DNA of 64,000 nt from Doris montereyensis (GCA_037039925.1 JAXRKP010001109.1:85001-149000), one strand, 5' to 3'. Counted from the stretch's first letter, positions 51,173 through 62,864 are shown. Program-made: numbers and translations. The notes: generated from the letters alone by a model not told the origin.

Positions 51173-52282
51173 AAACATTTGTTTGGTTTTTGGGGGGGGT
51201 TGGTTTTTTATTTGCTTTTTTAATTTTTATTGCTTTTATTTTCAGGACAACAAATGATTGTTCGTTGTCAATCATAATGTGTGTCTTTGGCCAAAGATAA
51301 TCACGCAACTACTACTGTCTCCTTACAAAAGGCTGCCTATGAGGCCAAGCGAAAAATTGGATTACGCCTGAATGAAGTCATGACAAAAAGCTAAAAATTA
51401 AAAATTCAGACAAAAGCAAATGAGTTTCAATATACTGTGTGAGACGTTGGGGAGGTAAACCTAGCAGCACAAGAATGCCATCACAATGGAAAATATATTT
51501 TGAATCTACAGAAACTGGTGGGCCAGAGCATAGACTAGCTGAGATATTTTATTCTCTCTTTTTTTTTCTTCTTTTCTTTCCTTTTAAATTTCAGTTTGCT
51601 TGATCATTTAATAAGGTCAGAAGACATGACAGAAAATAAGCAAGTTTTTATTTTCATTTTAGTATATTAGGTTAGAAAATAGATGAAGGCTTTGACCAGA
51701 GGACACCATTTTGAGGACAGACAGCAGGAAACAAGATGGAGGATAAGAAAAGAAAAAGTTAATTAATAGCACTAGCACTAGATACAAGCAGATTCAACAT
51801 TATTTTATTTTTTTAAAACAAGCAAAATGGGACAAATGTTGAGGTTTGAAAGAAAGGAAATTAAACAAAACAAAATAAATGAAAATTTGTGCAGAAGATT
51901 TTTATATCCATATATGTGCGATTGTAAATAGTTTTAGTACACTACGATAGAGTGAGGCAACCAGTCTATTTTTAGTTCACCACGATAGAGTAAGGCTATC
52001 AATCTATTTTTAGTACATCACAATAGAGTGAAACCGTCAATCTTTTTTTTTTAGTATTTCCTGATAAGAGTGAAGATGAAATGTTTTAGGCATGCACAAA
52101 CCATATTGTTAATTTTTTAGCTACACTCAAAACTAGAAGGCACACACACAAAGGTTGATGGGAAGTTAAATGAAAATGAAGAGGGGGGACTCCAGCTAGT
52201 TTGGGTTTGGGAGGTGGAGGGTAGTGTAATGAGATGTGGTGAGAATCAAAGACAACTCGTGCTGAGAGAGCAGAGATCGTTA

Positions 52283-52345
52283 AAATTTACCACATCATCA
52301 TCCATCATATGCGGTGATTTCATAGTAATTTAAGTGGAAGCAACA
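52283..52345 (-). repeat. SINE-like family B, short fragment
   Basis: AAATTTACCACATC, CATCATATGCGGTGATTTCA and AAGTGGAAGCAACA match the family's low-coordinate end. Confidence 0.6.
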
Positions 52346-52369
52346 TCCTCTTTTAATGTATTTGCTTTT

Positions 52370-52770
52370 TCCTTGTATTTTAACTTTTCCTCGACTACTT
52401 CAAAGTATTTTATTTTACCTTTCCATGATAAACTATTTTAATGTATATTTAACCTTTCCCTCAACCATTTCAAAGTTTTGGGGTTTAGTTACCTTTCCAT
52501 CCTGAACTATTTTTAATGCATTTCTGACCTTTTCCATAACATTTCCCTCAATTCAACTATTTTAATGTGTTTCTAACCATTCCTCAACTCAACTATTTAA
52601 ATGTATTTCTAACCATTCCCTCAAAACTATTTTAATATTTCTAACCATTCCCTCAACTCAACTATTTTAATGTATTTCTAACCATTCCCTCAAGAACTAT
52701 TTTAATGTATTTCTAACCATTCCCTCAATTCAACTATTTTATATTTCTAACCATTCCCCACTCAATTCCT
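52370..52770. repeat. 32-bp tandem repeat, degenerate
   Basis: About ten copies of AACTATTTTAATGTATTT then CTAACCATTCCCTC, more diverged at the left. Confidence 0.9.
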
Positions 52771-54084
52771 ATTTTAATGCCCTTTTTTGGTTTTACCGCT
52801 CAGCCTCAAACTATTTCAATTCAACCTTTCAAACTTTCTCTCTTTTTTTTTTTCACAAATTTTTCCCTTTGCAGTGGCGGATCTGGCTAAAAAGGAGATT
52901 TGAATAAGACAGTGCGGGCATCACAGCAAAGACAAAATTCAATGACATTTTTCAGTTCTCTTCTTCTTCCCTTCTTAGAGGTTTGTTTTTTAGTTGGGTC
53001 CGTTTGTTTTTTTTTTCTCAAAAGTCTAAAATCAAGTCTACAGTATTACGGTGTCCGTGAGAATCTCAGGAATATTAGGACCAATTAATTTTTCACAATA
53101 TACTAAATAGTAACAAGAGAGATAGATTAATTAATCAAACCAATGTAAAAGCATGTAACAACATACAGAGGATCCAGTCCTTTGCCACAGGGGCGCTCCG
53201 TCCATCAGGTCCAAAACTGAACAGACCCATTGAACTCTGCCAAACTGACCGGAATTGCCCTGTGGTCAGTAATTGGTCATTGATTGGCATCACAAGCAGA
53301 CACAGGCAAGGCGGGGGGGGTGGTGACCATCAAAACAAAGGGAGAGTGGACAAAAAAGGTAAGAGGCGGCGTGGGTTGCGGCAACAGCCGGCCAAGAAAG
53401 AAGGCAGCAAAGTTAAGCAACAAACAAAACAAAAAAATTAAAACAAATACATTCCTGTGTTGCGTATTGTTATTATGAAATTGAAAAACTACTGACTAAT
53501 AATAATAAAAACTGAATCAGTGATGCAAGGCACATAGTTAAAAGACATTAGTACGAGCCACTGTTGATAAGACACTGATAAAGGGAGGCATGATAAAGGT
53601 CAGGCATAATCCCTTATATGTATCTATACACCATTAATAACCTTTAATAAAAAAAATAGGAAGAAAGAAAACAGAAATGTATGGCACCCAAGAGCAGATT
53701 TGGGAATGTGGATGCAAAACATTTGTTTACAGGGACAATTCTATCAAATGAAAACCAATATAAAAACCATACTTTAGTCACATATCCATTGGACTGAGAA
53801 AACCGATGATTCTCTTAGTCTCCAGCTAGGCTATTAATAGCCATTTAATTAAGAAGCAAACCGTTGCATTGGAGACAAGGTTCACTTTTAAATAAAAAAA
53901 TTTTAATACACAGTTTTGGGAAATGTTTGGATTAAAGTACTTTTGTTGAATTCCATAAACTAAACATTACAATTAGATGGACTACTGCAGTTTTCCCAGA
54001 GTCGTTGAAAAAAAAACAACAAAAGAATTACAAAATTAATAAACATCAGTAGCTTAAGCTCCTCTAGTCCCTCTGGTTCTTTGT

Positions 54085-54582
54085 ATTTCTTGTTGTTGCT
54101 GTTGTTGTTATCATTATTGTTGGTGCTGTTATTGTTATTGTTGTTGTTATTATTATTTTATTGTTGTTGTTATCATTATTGTTTGTTGTTATTGTTATTG
54201 TTGTTGTTATTATTATTGTTATTGTTGTTGTTATCATTATCGTTGCTGCTGTTGTTATTGTTATTGTTGTTGCTGTTGTTATCATTATTTTGTTGTTGTT
54301 ATTGCTGTTGTTGTCGTTATTTGTTATTGCTGTTATTGTTATTGTTATTGTTATTGCTGTTGTTATCATTATTGTTATTGTTATTGTTATCATTATTGTT
54401 GTTGCTGTTGTTATTTTTATTGTTGTTGCTGTTATCATTATTATTGTTGTTGTTGTTGTTGTTGTGTTGTTGCTGTTGTTAGTGTTATTGTTGTTGCTGT
54501 TATTGTTATCGTTGTTGCTGTTGTTATCATTATTGTTGTTGCTGTTGTTAATGTTATTGTTATTGTTGTTGCTGTTGTTTTT
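54085..54582. repeat. (TTG/TTA)n triplet tract, about 500 bp
   Basis: Mixed TTGTTATTG, GTTGCTGTTG and TATCATTAT triplets. Poly-Leu and poly-Thr/Ile frames here are artefacts. Confidence 0.95.
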
Positions 54583-55007
54583 TAAACTAAAGGGTTTTGC
54601 TGTTCAGTACTTTCCTGTACTCCGTCCAAATCTGACTTACGTTCCACTGGCTATTACTTAGTTATCTCCCCATTCAAATAAATCTTACTAGCCATATTCT
54701 CCACGGGGAAATCACAAGGCGTAAAACTTTGATTTGCATCCACATTCCTCTCAAATGTCTTCCAGGGGTCACCATAGTAAAAAGTTTAGGGCAAAAGGTA
54801 TAAAAAAAGAAATAATATGTAAACTCAAATATATAAGAAGATTAGCTACACATCATATCCATGCTGCTTTTGAAACTGATTGACAGGCCTGGCTTATTTA
54901 CAAACAAACAAGAAACAAACAAAAAATATAATTTTTATATTTTGATTGTCAATAAGACCATTCCTGAAACCCACTGAAAAAAAACCCACGCATTTCTGAA
55001 AATCAAT

Positions 55008-55265
55008 TGAAGGGGTCATTTCAACAGTGTGCCTAAGTCACAGTTACATCGCTTAGAGAAAGATGCCAAAAAACAATGGACGCCTTGGCACAGAAGGCTT
55101 TGGGAATTCTAAATATCAAAAAACAGTTAAAAATGTGGTGTGTTTTCATCTCATCACTTTCATACTTTCCTGGAAACGTGGTTTCTTTTACTACCCTGGG
55201 ATCTCTCTATCTCCTTTTTAACAAAGGTAGACAATACTAGGCACACTTTTGAAATGACCCTTTCA
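55008..55265. mobile_element. TIR element, copy 2 (MITE-like, 258 bp)
   Basis: It begins TGAAGGGGTCATTTCAACAG and ends TTTTGAAATGACCCTTTCA, an imperfect reverse complement. The inside aligns with copy 1 over its whole length (GAAGGCTTTGGG, AAATGTGGTGTGTT, CATCTCATCACTTTCATACTT). No coding potential. Confidence 0.8.
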
Positions 55266-55743
55266 GTTGTTATCTATCTGTCCCCTCCAGCTTACTATCC
55301 CACGCAAAACAAGCCGTTTCACTCTCATTTTACCACACACCACACACCACACACCACACACCACACACAGTCATCTGCATAGTTAGTAATGTATTATGAA
55401 ACAATTCAAAAAATGTAATTTAGTTATTTTTTACTAAAAAATGTAATCATAGCATGATGTAGCAAGCGGTTAATAAAAAATATTAAAATTGCATTCAAGA
55501 TCCTTGTATGACAAACAGGAAAATTGCTCAAACAGCAGTCATTTCCATCGTCATTCATCTCGCATCCCATCAGTAGAATTAGAAATAAAAGATGTTAAAT
55601 ACCGTGGCAATTATAGGAGGCATTCAGTAATGTAATACACGTTAGTATCCAATAAGAAAAAAAATATGCAAGAGGAGTAAGAAGCTAGACTTGAAAGAGT
55701 AAAGAATCAAAACTCAGCTAGTAGAAGACAGGAAAGAAGAGTA

Positions 55744-56040
55744 ACGTTTCCATCAAGGCCCTTGTGGCCCATAAAGCTGAGGCGTATCCTAGTTTCTGTA
55801 GCATGGAGTATGACAGGCGATAATAATCTCCTTCTGGGCATGACAATGACATTTGTCTGTTGCAGATTTATCACTACCCAAGCAGTTGCTGGCACCCATT
55901 TGCACCTGGGTCGAGTGGGAAAATGCGTGTTAAGTGTCTTTCCTGAAGGAACATAAGATCTAGCAATGTGCTGAGGTTCAACCCCCGGATTTCATGATGA
56001 AAACTCCAGCAACCCTAACCACTAGGTCACCTTCGCCACA
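55744..56040 (-). repeat. SINE-like family A, near full length
   Basis: The minus strand begins GTGGCGAAGGTGACCTAGTG (A box) then GGGGTTGAACCTCAG (B box). The body ends GGGCCACAAGGGCCTTGATG. Same layout as the copies at 5.0 and 16.2 kb. Confidence 0.8.
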
Positions 56041-57081
56041 TAAAACAGAGACAAAGAGGCCGAAATGGATTCCATCAAACAAGGTTCAATGTCACAATGC
56101 CATGAGGCCAAGTCTTTGTACCACACACAACGGCCAGAGGAGAAGACATCCATCTCCATACATACACACACTCTCACACTCATGCAAATAACACACAAAC
56201 AAAGAAATCTTCCAAAGGGTCTGGATGGAATCACACACTTTCAGTCAGGTCTACACAAACAAATGTCAAGGATAGGTGGCTATTTACATGAACCTTGACA
56301 GGAGATGTTAAGACGGGTCTTTTTGTTAAAATTCACTTATCATTAAAACAAAGACTAAAACAAGACAATGAAAATTTAAACAAGATCAAGTTCCCAATGC
56401 TAACCAAATACGCAAATCAACATACTTCATACTTGCCTTATTGGAAAGTAACGTACACTTGTACAAGCCTTCATTTGAAAAATAAAAACGATATTAAAAA
56501 GTGTCTATGCCAAACCGTAGAGCTAACAAGTTTGAAATTCCACTGCGGTTTTGAAGATGATATTCCTTTCAACATGAATCTGTTGAGAAGATTACAATTC
56601 CCCTCCTCTTTCTATCTATCCACCACTACCACAACCATAACCACCATCACTGCCCCCGATCCCTACTACCATCTGCTTTGCTCCAAATGCCACTTTCCCA
56701 TATGTTAATTCTGAGTAGGGTCTGTGACATACCACATAAACTTGGTGGAAAAACGGACATCTAAGAAAATTTACACGTGAGGAATATGAACACAGATTTA
56801 CTTCTTTGTTCGTTTTCCTTTTTATACAAGACGCATATGCCAAAGATAGGAAACGGATCTTTATCCCTACACACACACACACAAATAAACCCCATAAATG
56901 TATAGCTAAAACTATCCCTACACACAGACACAAAACATTAACCCGATAAATTTATAAAAAAACTAAAAAAGAAGTAAACAAGATCAAAGAGAGGCCGAGA
57001 ACATTGAGACGGAGAGACCCGGAAGGAAGGGACCAGGTGGGTGGGCAAGTAAGGAAAGAGGGTGTTGAAAGGCAAACTAAC

Positions 57082-57257
57082 ATGGAGTGGAGTGTCCACT
57101 AGAGGCCTGGTTAGACAGAGAGGACACCTGTCCTTTGTGCAGAAAGCCCATGGAGATCTTGTTCTCCCCTGGTAGCCGTCCCTCAGCAGGCCGGGCATCG
57201 ACATTGCCAGACGTGGGCTGTTGGACGTTGGACAGGTTGTGCTGGATTATTGTAGCC
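57082..57257 (-). CDS. TLN: Talin exon: FERM-rod linker
   Basis: It starts ATIIQHNLSNV, comparable to vertebrate STVLQQQYNRV, the region that holds the calpain cleavage site in human talin-1. It ends SGHSTP with a phase-1 donor GTTAG that fits the next exon. The middle reads better as MPGLLRDGYQG in another frame, resembling LPAIMRTGAGG, so a compensating pair of indels is likely. Total length (176 nt) still fits phase 2 in and phase 1 out. The linker is poorly conserved, so this call rests on position, phase and two short matches. Confidence 0.7.
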
Positions 57258-57297
57258 CTGCGGAGCAATTTGGAAAATGGAAAATTTCAGTCACGAC

Positions 57298-57404
57298 ACA
57301 TTGACTGACTTGACTTGACTGACTGACTGAATGGATGACTGACTGAATGGTGACTGACTGACTGAATGGGTGACTGACTGACTGAATGGGTGACTGATTG
57401 ATTG

Positions 57405-57447
<43 letters not shown>

Positions 57448-57596
57448 GGATTGATTGATTGACTGACTGACTGAATGGATGACTGAATGGGTGACTGACT
57501 GACTAAATGGATGAATGAATGGGTGACTGACTGAATAGATGAATGGGTGACTGACTGAATGGGTGACTGACTGAACTGACTGACTGACTGACTGAC

Positions 57597-57643
<47 letters not shown>

Positions 57644-57675
57644 GTGATTGATTGAGTGATTGATTGAGAGGATTG
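57298..57675. repeat. (TGAC)n/(TGAT)n tract
   Basis: Tetranucleotide repeats TGAC, TGAT and TGAATGGG within 45 bp of the linker exon acceptor. Long Ser/Gln frames here are artefacts. Confidence 0.95.
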
Positions 57676-57679
57676 TTTG

Positions 57680-57742
57680 ATTGATTGAAATTTACCCCAT
57701 CCACATTATAAATGTGGTGATCTTAGAGTGAGATAAAAGGAA
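57680..57742 (-). repeat. SINE-like family B, 3' end fragment
   Basis: TTGAAATTTACCCCATCCAC then GTGGTGATCTTAGAGTGAGA matches the family end. The matching head lies at 58.87-58.94 kb, beyond the tandem array. Confidence 0.65.
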
Positions 57743-58009
57743 AAATCAAAATCAAAGTACTAGATAGATTAAAGAGAGAATAAGCTTTGTTAACAAAATA
57801 TCACCCAATTTGCCCACAGTAACATTAAACATTAGAGCTATTTTACAAGGGATGTTAGTTTAAAGTAAGTGGAGGAGGATTTACAACTGAAGGAACCTCT
57901 TGCCTGGGATTATACGAATTAAATTTCATCACAGAATGCCATTAAGTGAAACCATTGAATGAGTACTTGATAAAGATAGAAAGAAACGAACGAAGCTTTG
58001 ATAACAAAA

Positions 58010-58525
58010 TATGTACCTATTTGCATGTTACATTAAACATAAGAGGTCCATTATACAACAAAATATGTACCTATTTTTGTCCATTATACAACAAAATATG
58101 TTATTTGCATTAAATATTAAACCTAAGAGAGGTCCATTATACAAAAATGTACCATTTGCATGTTACATTAAACATAAGAGAGGTCCATTATACAACAAAA
58201 GGATGTATGTGCATGTTACATTAAACATAAGAGAGGTCCATTATACAACAAAATATGTTTTGCATGTTACATTAAACATAAGAGAGAGGTCCATTATACA
58301 ACAAAATATGTACCCTCATGTTACATTAAACCAGAGGTCCATTATACAACAAAATATGTACCTATTTGCATGTTACATTAAACATAAGAGAGGTCCATTA
58401 TACAACAAAAGATGTATGTGCATGTTACATTAAACATAAGAGAGGTCCATTATCAAAATATGTACCTATTTATGTTACATTAAACATAAGAGAGGTCCAT
58501 TATACAACAAAAGATGTTAGATTCA
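58010..58525. repeat. About 62-bp tandem array, irregular
   Basis: The unit is TACAACAAAATATGTACCTA, TTTGCATGTTACATTAAACA then TAAGAGAGGTCCATTA. About nine copies, many with deletions of a few bases. Confidence 0.95.
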
Positions 58526-58584
58526 TTAAACCTAAACATTCAAAAATGTTCTATTGCATTTATTGGGGAACAAAAGTAAAAAAT

Positions 58585-58945
58585 GACAGCCCTGTAAACA
58601 GCCAAGAGAATCTTTAACATTCAACATGGGACCTTTCTTTTTAAGAAATAGAAGAAAACAATTTCAGAAATATATATTTTTTTACCGTTAGATTCATAAA
58701 CATTCAAATTTCTATTATTTATTGGACTAAGTGTTACTATTCCTGCCTGGACCATGCACATGGGACCTCTTTTCTTTTTCTTTTTTTCAGGGACCAAGTG
58801 TTGCTATTCCTGCCTGGACCCCTGGACCAGGGGGGTTACTAAAACACAAAACATGCAAAATTTTTCAACTTGTCTGAATACGGACCCGTGACCTTTTGGT
58901 TGAGAGGCTGACATCTTGCATCTGGATCATCAAGTTCACCAAAGG
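58585..58945 (-). repeat. SINE-like family B, body and head
   Basis: GACAGCCCTGTAAACAGCC and GAATCTTTAACATTCAACATGG, then the head CCTTTTGGTTGAGAGGC and ATCTTGCATCTGGATCATCA on the plus strand, i.e. reversed. There is an internal duplication of GTGTTGCTATTCCTGCCTGG. Confidence 0.65.
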
Positions 58946-59105
58946 CAAAAGGAAAAGCAAGCAAGCAAAAAAAAACACACTAAAAAACAAAAACAAAGGA
59001 CAAATGGACATTTAACTTCATATAACATTTATCGCTGTTTTTGTTCTTTCTAAGGGAAACCCTAAAAGGCTAGGTAAAGTAAGTAAGTAAACTGTTCTGT
59101 CTCAC

Positions 59106-59207
59106 CTTGCTCAAAATAATATCAATGTAGCCGGCAATCAGCTGGGCTATCTGTTCACCCTCTGTCGTCTGCACGGCGTAGTAGGTGTCCGAATAGTCAC
59201 CGAAATC
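59106..59207 (-). CDS. TLN: Talin exon: end of FERM F3 (about human 369-402)
   Basis: 34 clean codons beginning DFGDYSDTYYAVQTT and continuing EGEQIAQLIAGYIDIILSK, almost identical to vertebrate talin. This is the C-terminal helix of the F3 PTB-like domain. Acceptor TTAG, donor GTGAG, phase 0 at both ends. Confidence 0.97.
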
Positions 59208-59658
59208 CTAAGTTTTGAAACAATGTGACAAAGACACAAACACAAGAAGTGAAGATTAAAATTGCATTGTCATATTTACATTTATATAATAATCACAACA
59301 TTTTATACATGTAACCATAGTGATTGTCTGTTTGTTTGTTAGCATGCCTTTGGATTTTTCTTCACGTGTGAATATTCATCAATACTTTTGTGCCTTCAAA
59401 TGATACTAATATTAATAATAAAAATGATGATGATGACAATGATGATGATGACAATGCTAAAATAATGACAATAAAAATAATAAGTTGCGCTTTCCCTATT
59501 CAATATCTCAAAGCGTATCAAACACACACATACACACACTCATACACACACTCACACACTCACATACACACACTCACACACTCACACACACAAAATAACT
59601 CGACATAACACCGGATGGAAGGTGTCAATCTATAAATAAACAGGTCCTAAAATCATAC

Positions 59659-59724
59659 CAAGGTAAAGCTGTTAGGTGAAGCCGCCCATCTCCTGACTGT
59701 GGTAAGGGGCCATGTTTTCATGAT
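59659..59724 (-). CDS. TLN: Talin exon: FERM F3 (about human 347-368)
   Basis: It reads cleanly for 22 codons and includes RRWAASPNSFTL. The Arg-Trp pair matches human R358/W359 in the F3 PTB-like fold that contacts integrin tails. Acceptor ACCAG, donor GTATG, phase 0 at both ends, no indel. Confidence 0.95.
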
Positions 59725-60274
59725 CTGGTGACAAACAGAAAAGTAACAATTTGTGAAAATCATATATAAGCGATAGAAAAGTCACGATTTAATTTGCGGC
59801 AAGTGTTGGAGAGGAGTTTTCTGTGATCAATTTCATTGTTTTTATTCACACTGAAATGAAACCTAAAATTATTTTCTTTTCCTTAACAGAAAACCTAATG
59901 AGCAAAACTCATTTCAAATTTGAAATCCGATGCGTTTTCTTCTGCAGTAAAGGAAATTTGCCATATAAAACCTTTCCATTACAAAAGGATTGTAATTCAC
60001 AGCTTTCAAAAAGATCTTAAGGTATTAGGTTTATGTTTTACATAATAAAATGAATTATTTTTCTTAATAAGTCAAAACTTGATGTTCAAAATCAAGTGTG
60101 CTAACATTAATTACTCAATAATTTAGTTTGTTGTTTTCAAAAAAGAAGACGATGAAAGAGAAGAAAAATACAAAAATATATCATCCATTATTTATTAGCT
60201 TTTGTATTCAGCTTGCATTGTCAATGCGAACAAGCGTGTGTGTCAGAAACACTCAACCTTATGTCCTTTATTTC

Positions 60275-60720
60275 CCCACCCAGACACACAGTGAGTGAGA
60301 CCAAAACAACACATGTCAGAAACACTCAATCTTATTTCCCCCTTTCAGACACAGTGAGTGAGACCAAAAACAAGACATGTGTCAGAAACACCCAACCTTA
60401 TTTCCCCCTTTTAGACACACAGTGAGTGAGACCAAAGCAAGACATGTGTCAGAAACACTCGAATCTTATTTCCCCCTTTTAGACACAGTGAGTGAAGGAC
60501 CAAACAAGGCATGTGTCAGAAACACTCAACCTTATTTCCCCTTAGACACACAGTGAGTGAGACCAAAGCAACACATGTGTCAGAAACACTCAGCCTTATT
60601 CCCCCTTTTAGACACAGTGAGTGAGACCAAGCAAGACATGTGTCAGAAACACTCAACCTTATTCCCCCCTTTCAGACACACAGCAAGTGAGACCAGCAAC
60701 AAACCTCCTTTGTCAGAAAC
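60275..60720. repeat. About 64-bp tandem array
   Basis: The unit is AGACACAGTGAGTGAGACC, AAGCAAGACATGTGTCAGA then AACACTCAACCTTATTTCCCC. About seven copies. The array runs directly into the scrambled F3 exon. Confidence 0.95.
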
Positions 60721-60724
60721 TCTG

Positions 60725-60781
60725 ACCACACTCTTAGTGATTCCCCTTTTAGCACAACTTATTCTTGCCAGTCATTTTCTC
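60725..60781 (-). CDS. TLN: Talin exon: start of FERM F3 (about human 317-346), scrambled
   Basis: After the acceptor CTCAG the minus strand reads EKMTGKNKL, matching vertebrate EKMKGKNKL, a lipid-binding basic patch. The continuation, expected to be like VPRLLGITKECVMRV, is visible only as GITK and VVRV after several indels. The exon sits inside a roughly 64-bp tandem array whose units begin directly at its low end. No donor could be fixed, so the lower boundary is approximate. Confidence 0.65.
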
Positions 60782-61591
60782 CTGAGAACAAGAACAAAAT
60801 CAATCATTTACTCAGTAAACTCAACCTTATTCCCCCTATTTAGACGACCATTAAGGTAAAGGCCAAAGGTAAAGAAATTAAGAAACACTTAAGGTTATTT
60901 ACTTTCTTTTCAGACACATTTACTTATAGTTTTCAAAGGGATTCACCTGGTAGAGGAAAGTCTATGACATAATCAGACACAGTGAGTGAAACCCCTAAGA
61001 CATGTGCCCTAGTATTGATTTGTTTTATCTGAAGGAGACAATGTTGTAGAACTGTGTTAAAATGTTAAGAAACACCCAACCTTATTTCCCTTTCGGAAAT
61101 ATCATTGCTCGACTATAAATTAAGGGCAAGACATGTGTCAGAAAAGTATATTTTCCTTTTAGACTCTGGTTTGACTCAAGCAACACTCTCTCCTTGATAT
61201 ACTAATATCTCTTAATATCCGTCTTTTATCAGTATAACTACCAACCAAAAAATATATTCTTAACTTGACGATGCTCTGCAATAGTCAAGACAGCATTGAT
61301 GACTTTTGAATTAACTGCCTTTAAGATAAAGACACAAAAAGTTTGTCAGGTTGCTAGCTATTCCAACAAAGAAAGGCGAGTAGTGTTGCAAATTCAGAAT
61401 GCGTCTTTGAACTCTTAAGGTAAATATCTTTGAATCCCTGCCGTTAAGGAGCATTTCTTTAAAAGGAATTGCATACTTTTAAAGAAAAATACACTCACGG
61501 ACTCAAATATAATTTTAAAAATTAAAAAGATTTTCCCGTATCGATTGGAAAGTTATGACAGGTAATCAGATGTGAAGAAAAAGTCACTCAC
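60782..61591 (-). other. Talin intron with scattered array fragments
   Basis: Pieces of the 64-bp unit (AGACACATT, GTGAGTGAAACC, ACATGTGTCAGAAA) reappear between unique sequence up to about 61,150. This is the same kind of mixing seen at 18.7-19.3 kb. Confidence 0.65.
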
Positions 61592-61696
61592 CTTGACCAA
61601 GAAATTGATTTGTTTTTACGTCTTGAGTGATCGACAAGTTGTAGTATATTTGAAATGGCTTCTACCCTCGGAAAGCCTTCGGAAAACCTTGTGTTC
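61592..61696 (-). CDS. TLN: Talin exon: F2-F3 junction (about human 282-316), damaged
   Basis: It starts EHK after TTTACAG and ends FLVK before GTGAG, matching the vertebrate stretch that ends RSLKTYGVSFFLVK. Recognisable pieces are LSE, VEA, KY and RSLKT. Reading through needs one base removed in a GGG after LSE and one added before TTCAAATAT. The codon where vertebrates have Tyr (after SLKT) reads TAA. Length is 105 nt, as expected for 35 codons, because the two indels cancel. The TAA could be a base error, since this whole stretch looks unreliable. Confidence 0.8.
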
Positions 61697-61849
61697 CTGT
61701 AAATTAAGGGCTAATGACATGCAAAAAAATCAAGTTTCCATTCTAGTGGCTACAACAGGTAGTTTGTCAAGTTTCACACGACTTAATATATTTGATTTCC
61801 ATTAACTTCCTCCTTGACTAAAGTGATACTTTATGGTGATCTCTGGGGA

Positions 61850-62640
61850 AATAAAGAGGAACTAGCAAGATGAGAAACACTCTCTGCCCTCCTTGATATA
61901 CTAATTATCAAGATGATCAGGGAGCTAAAACAGAGGAACTAGCAAGATGAGAGATAGCTGAAACAGAGAGGAACTAGCAAGATCAAGACAGCTTGAAACT
62001 TTTGAATTAAACTAGCAAGATAAATAAGCTGAAACAGAGAGAGGAACTAGCAAGATGAGCGAGAGAGCTGAAACAGAAAGGAACTTGAAGATGAGAGAGA
62101 GCTGAAACAGAGAGAGGAACTAGCAAGATGAGAGAGAGAGCTGAAACAGAGAGAGGAACTAGCAAGATGAGAGAGAGAGCTGAAACAGAACTAGCAAGAT
62201 GAGAAGAGCTTTCAGAGATGAGCAAGATGATGAGCTGAAACAGAGAGAAGGAACTAGCAAGATGAGAGAGAGCTTGACCAAGAAAAACAGCAAGATGAGG
62301 AACTGAAGCAAGAGGAGCAGAGAGCTGAAACAGAGAGAGGACCTGGCAAGATGGAGAGAAGCTAGAAACTACAAGATGTGAGAGAGCTGAAACAGAGGAA
62401 CTAGCAAGATGAGAAAGAAACAGAGAAGAACTAGCAAGATGTGAGAGCTACAACAGGAAGTCCATAGCAGTATGAGAATGAAACAGATTTGATTTCCATT
62501 GAAACTTCCTAGCAAGACTAAGAGCTGATAACAGGTGAACTAGCAAGGGAGAAGCTGAAACAGAGAGGAACTAGCAAGATGAAAGAAGCTGAAACAGAGG
62601 AAATGGAACTAGTAGAACCTACCAGCAGCATGGCCAACCA
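61850..62640. repeat. Tandem array built from SINE family B sequence, partly scrambled
   Basis: The unit is GAAACAGAGAGGAACTAGC then AAGATGAGAGAGAGCT. The left edge (GGTGATCTCTGGGGAAATAA) and right edge (TAGAACCTACCAGCAGCA) match the start and end of family B fragments elsewhere. Between units lie pieces of the unique sequence at 61.18-61.80 kb. Confidence 0.7.
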
Positions 62641-62864
62641 CCCAGTTAATAGTGACGGAAGATGATGTGACATGCACAAAGATGAGTGATGAGAATGAAA
62701 CAGAGGGATGGAATTGCAAGATGTGTCCAATGCGGAGGTGATATCAGGAGTGAAGGAATAGACAGCAACATGGAAGATAAAGCTGAAACAGAAGGAAAGG
62801 AAAAGGAATAAACCTACAGTTGGCAACCAACACTGTCAATCAGTGGACGGAAGATGATGAGAAT

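Larger units (their letters stand above)
49179..57081 (-). other. Long talin intron between linker and R1, about 7.9 kb
   Basis: Flanking phases agree (phase 1), so no coding sequence is obviously missing. It holds five tandem arrays, a TIR element and a SINE. At about 51.3-52.3 and 52.85-54.0 kb I see nothing but AT-rich sequence. Confidence 0.8.
57743..59105 (-). other. Interval where a talin linker exon is expected but not found
   Basis: The F3 exon ends in phase 0 and the linker exon starts in phase 2, so a coding piece (about human 403-429) should lie between them. I found no acidic stretch resembling DHFGLEGDEES on the minus strand. The interval is largely occupied by the 58.0-58.5 kb array. 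Confidence 0.55.
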
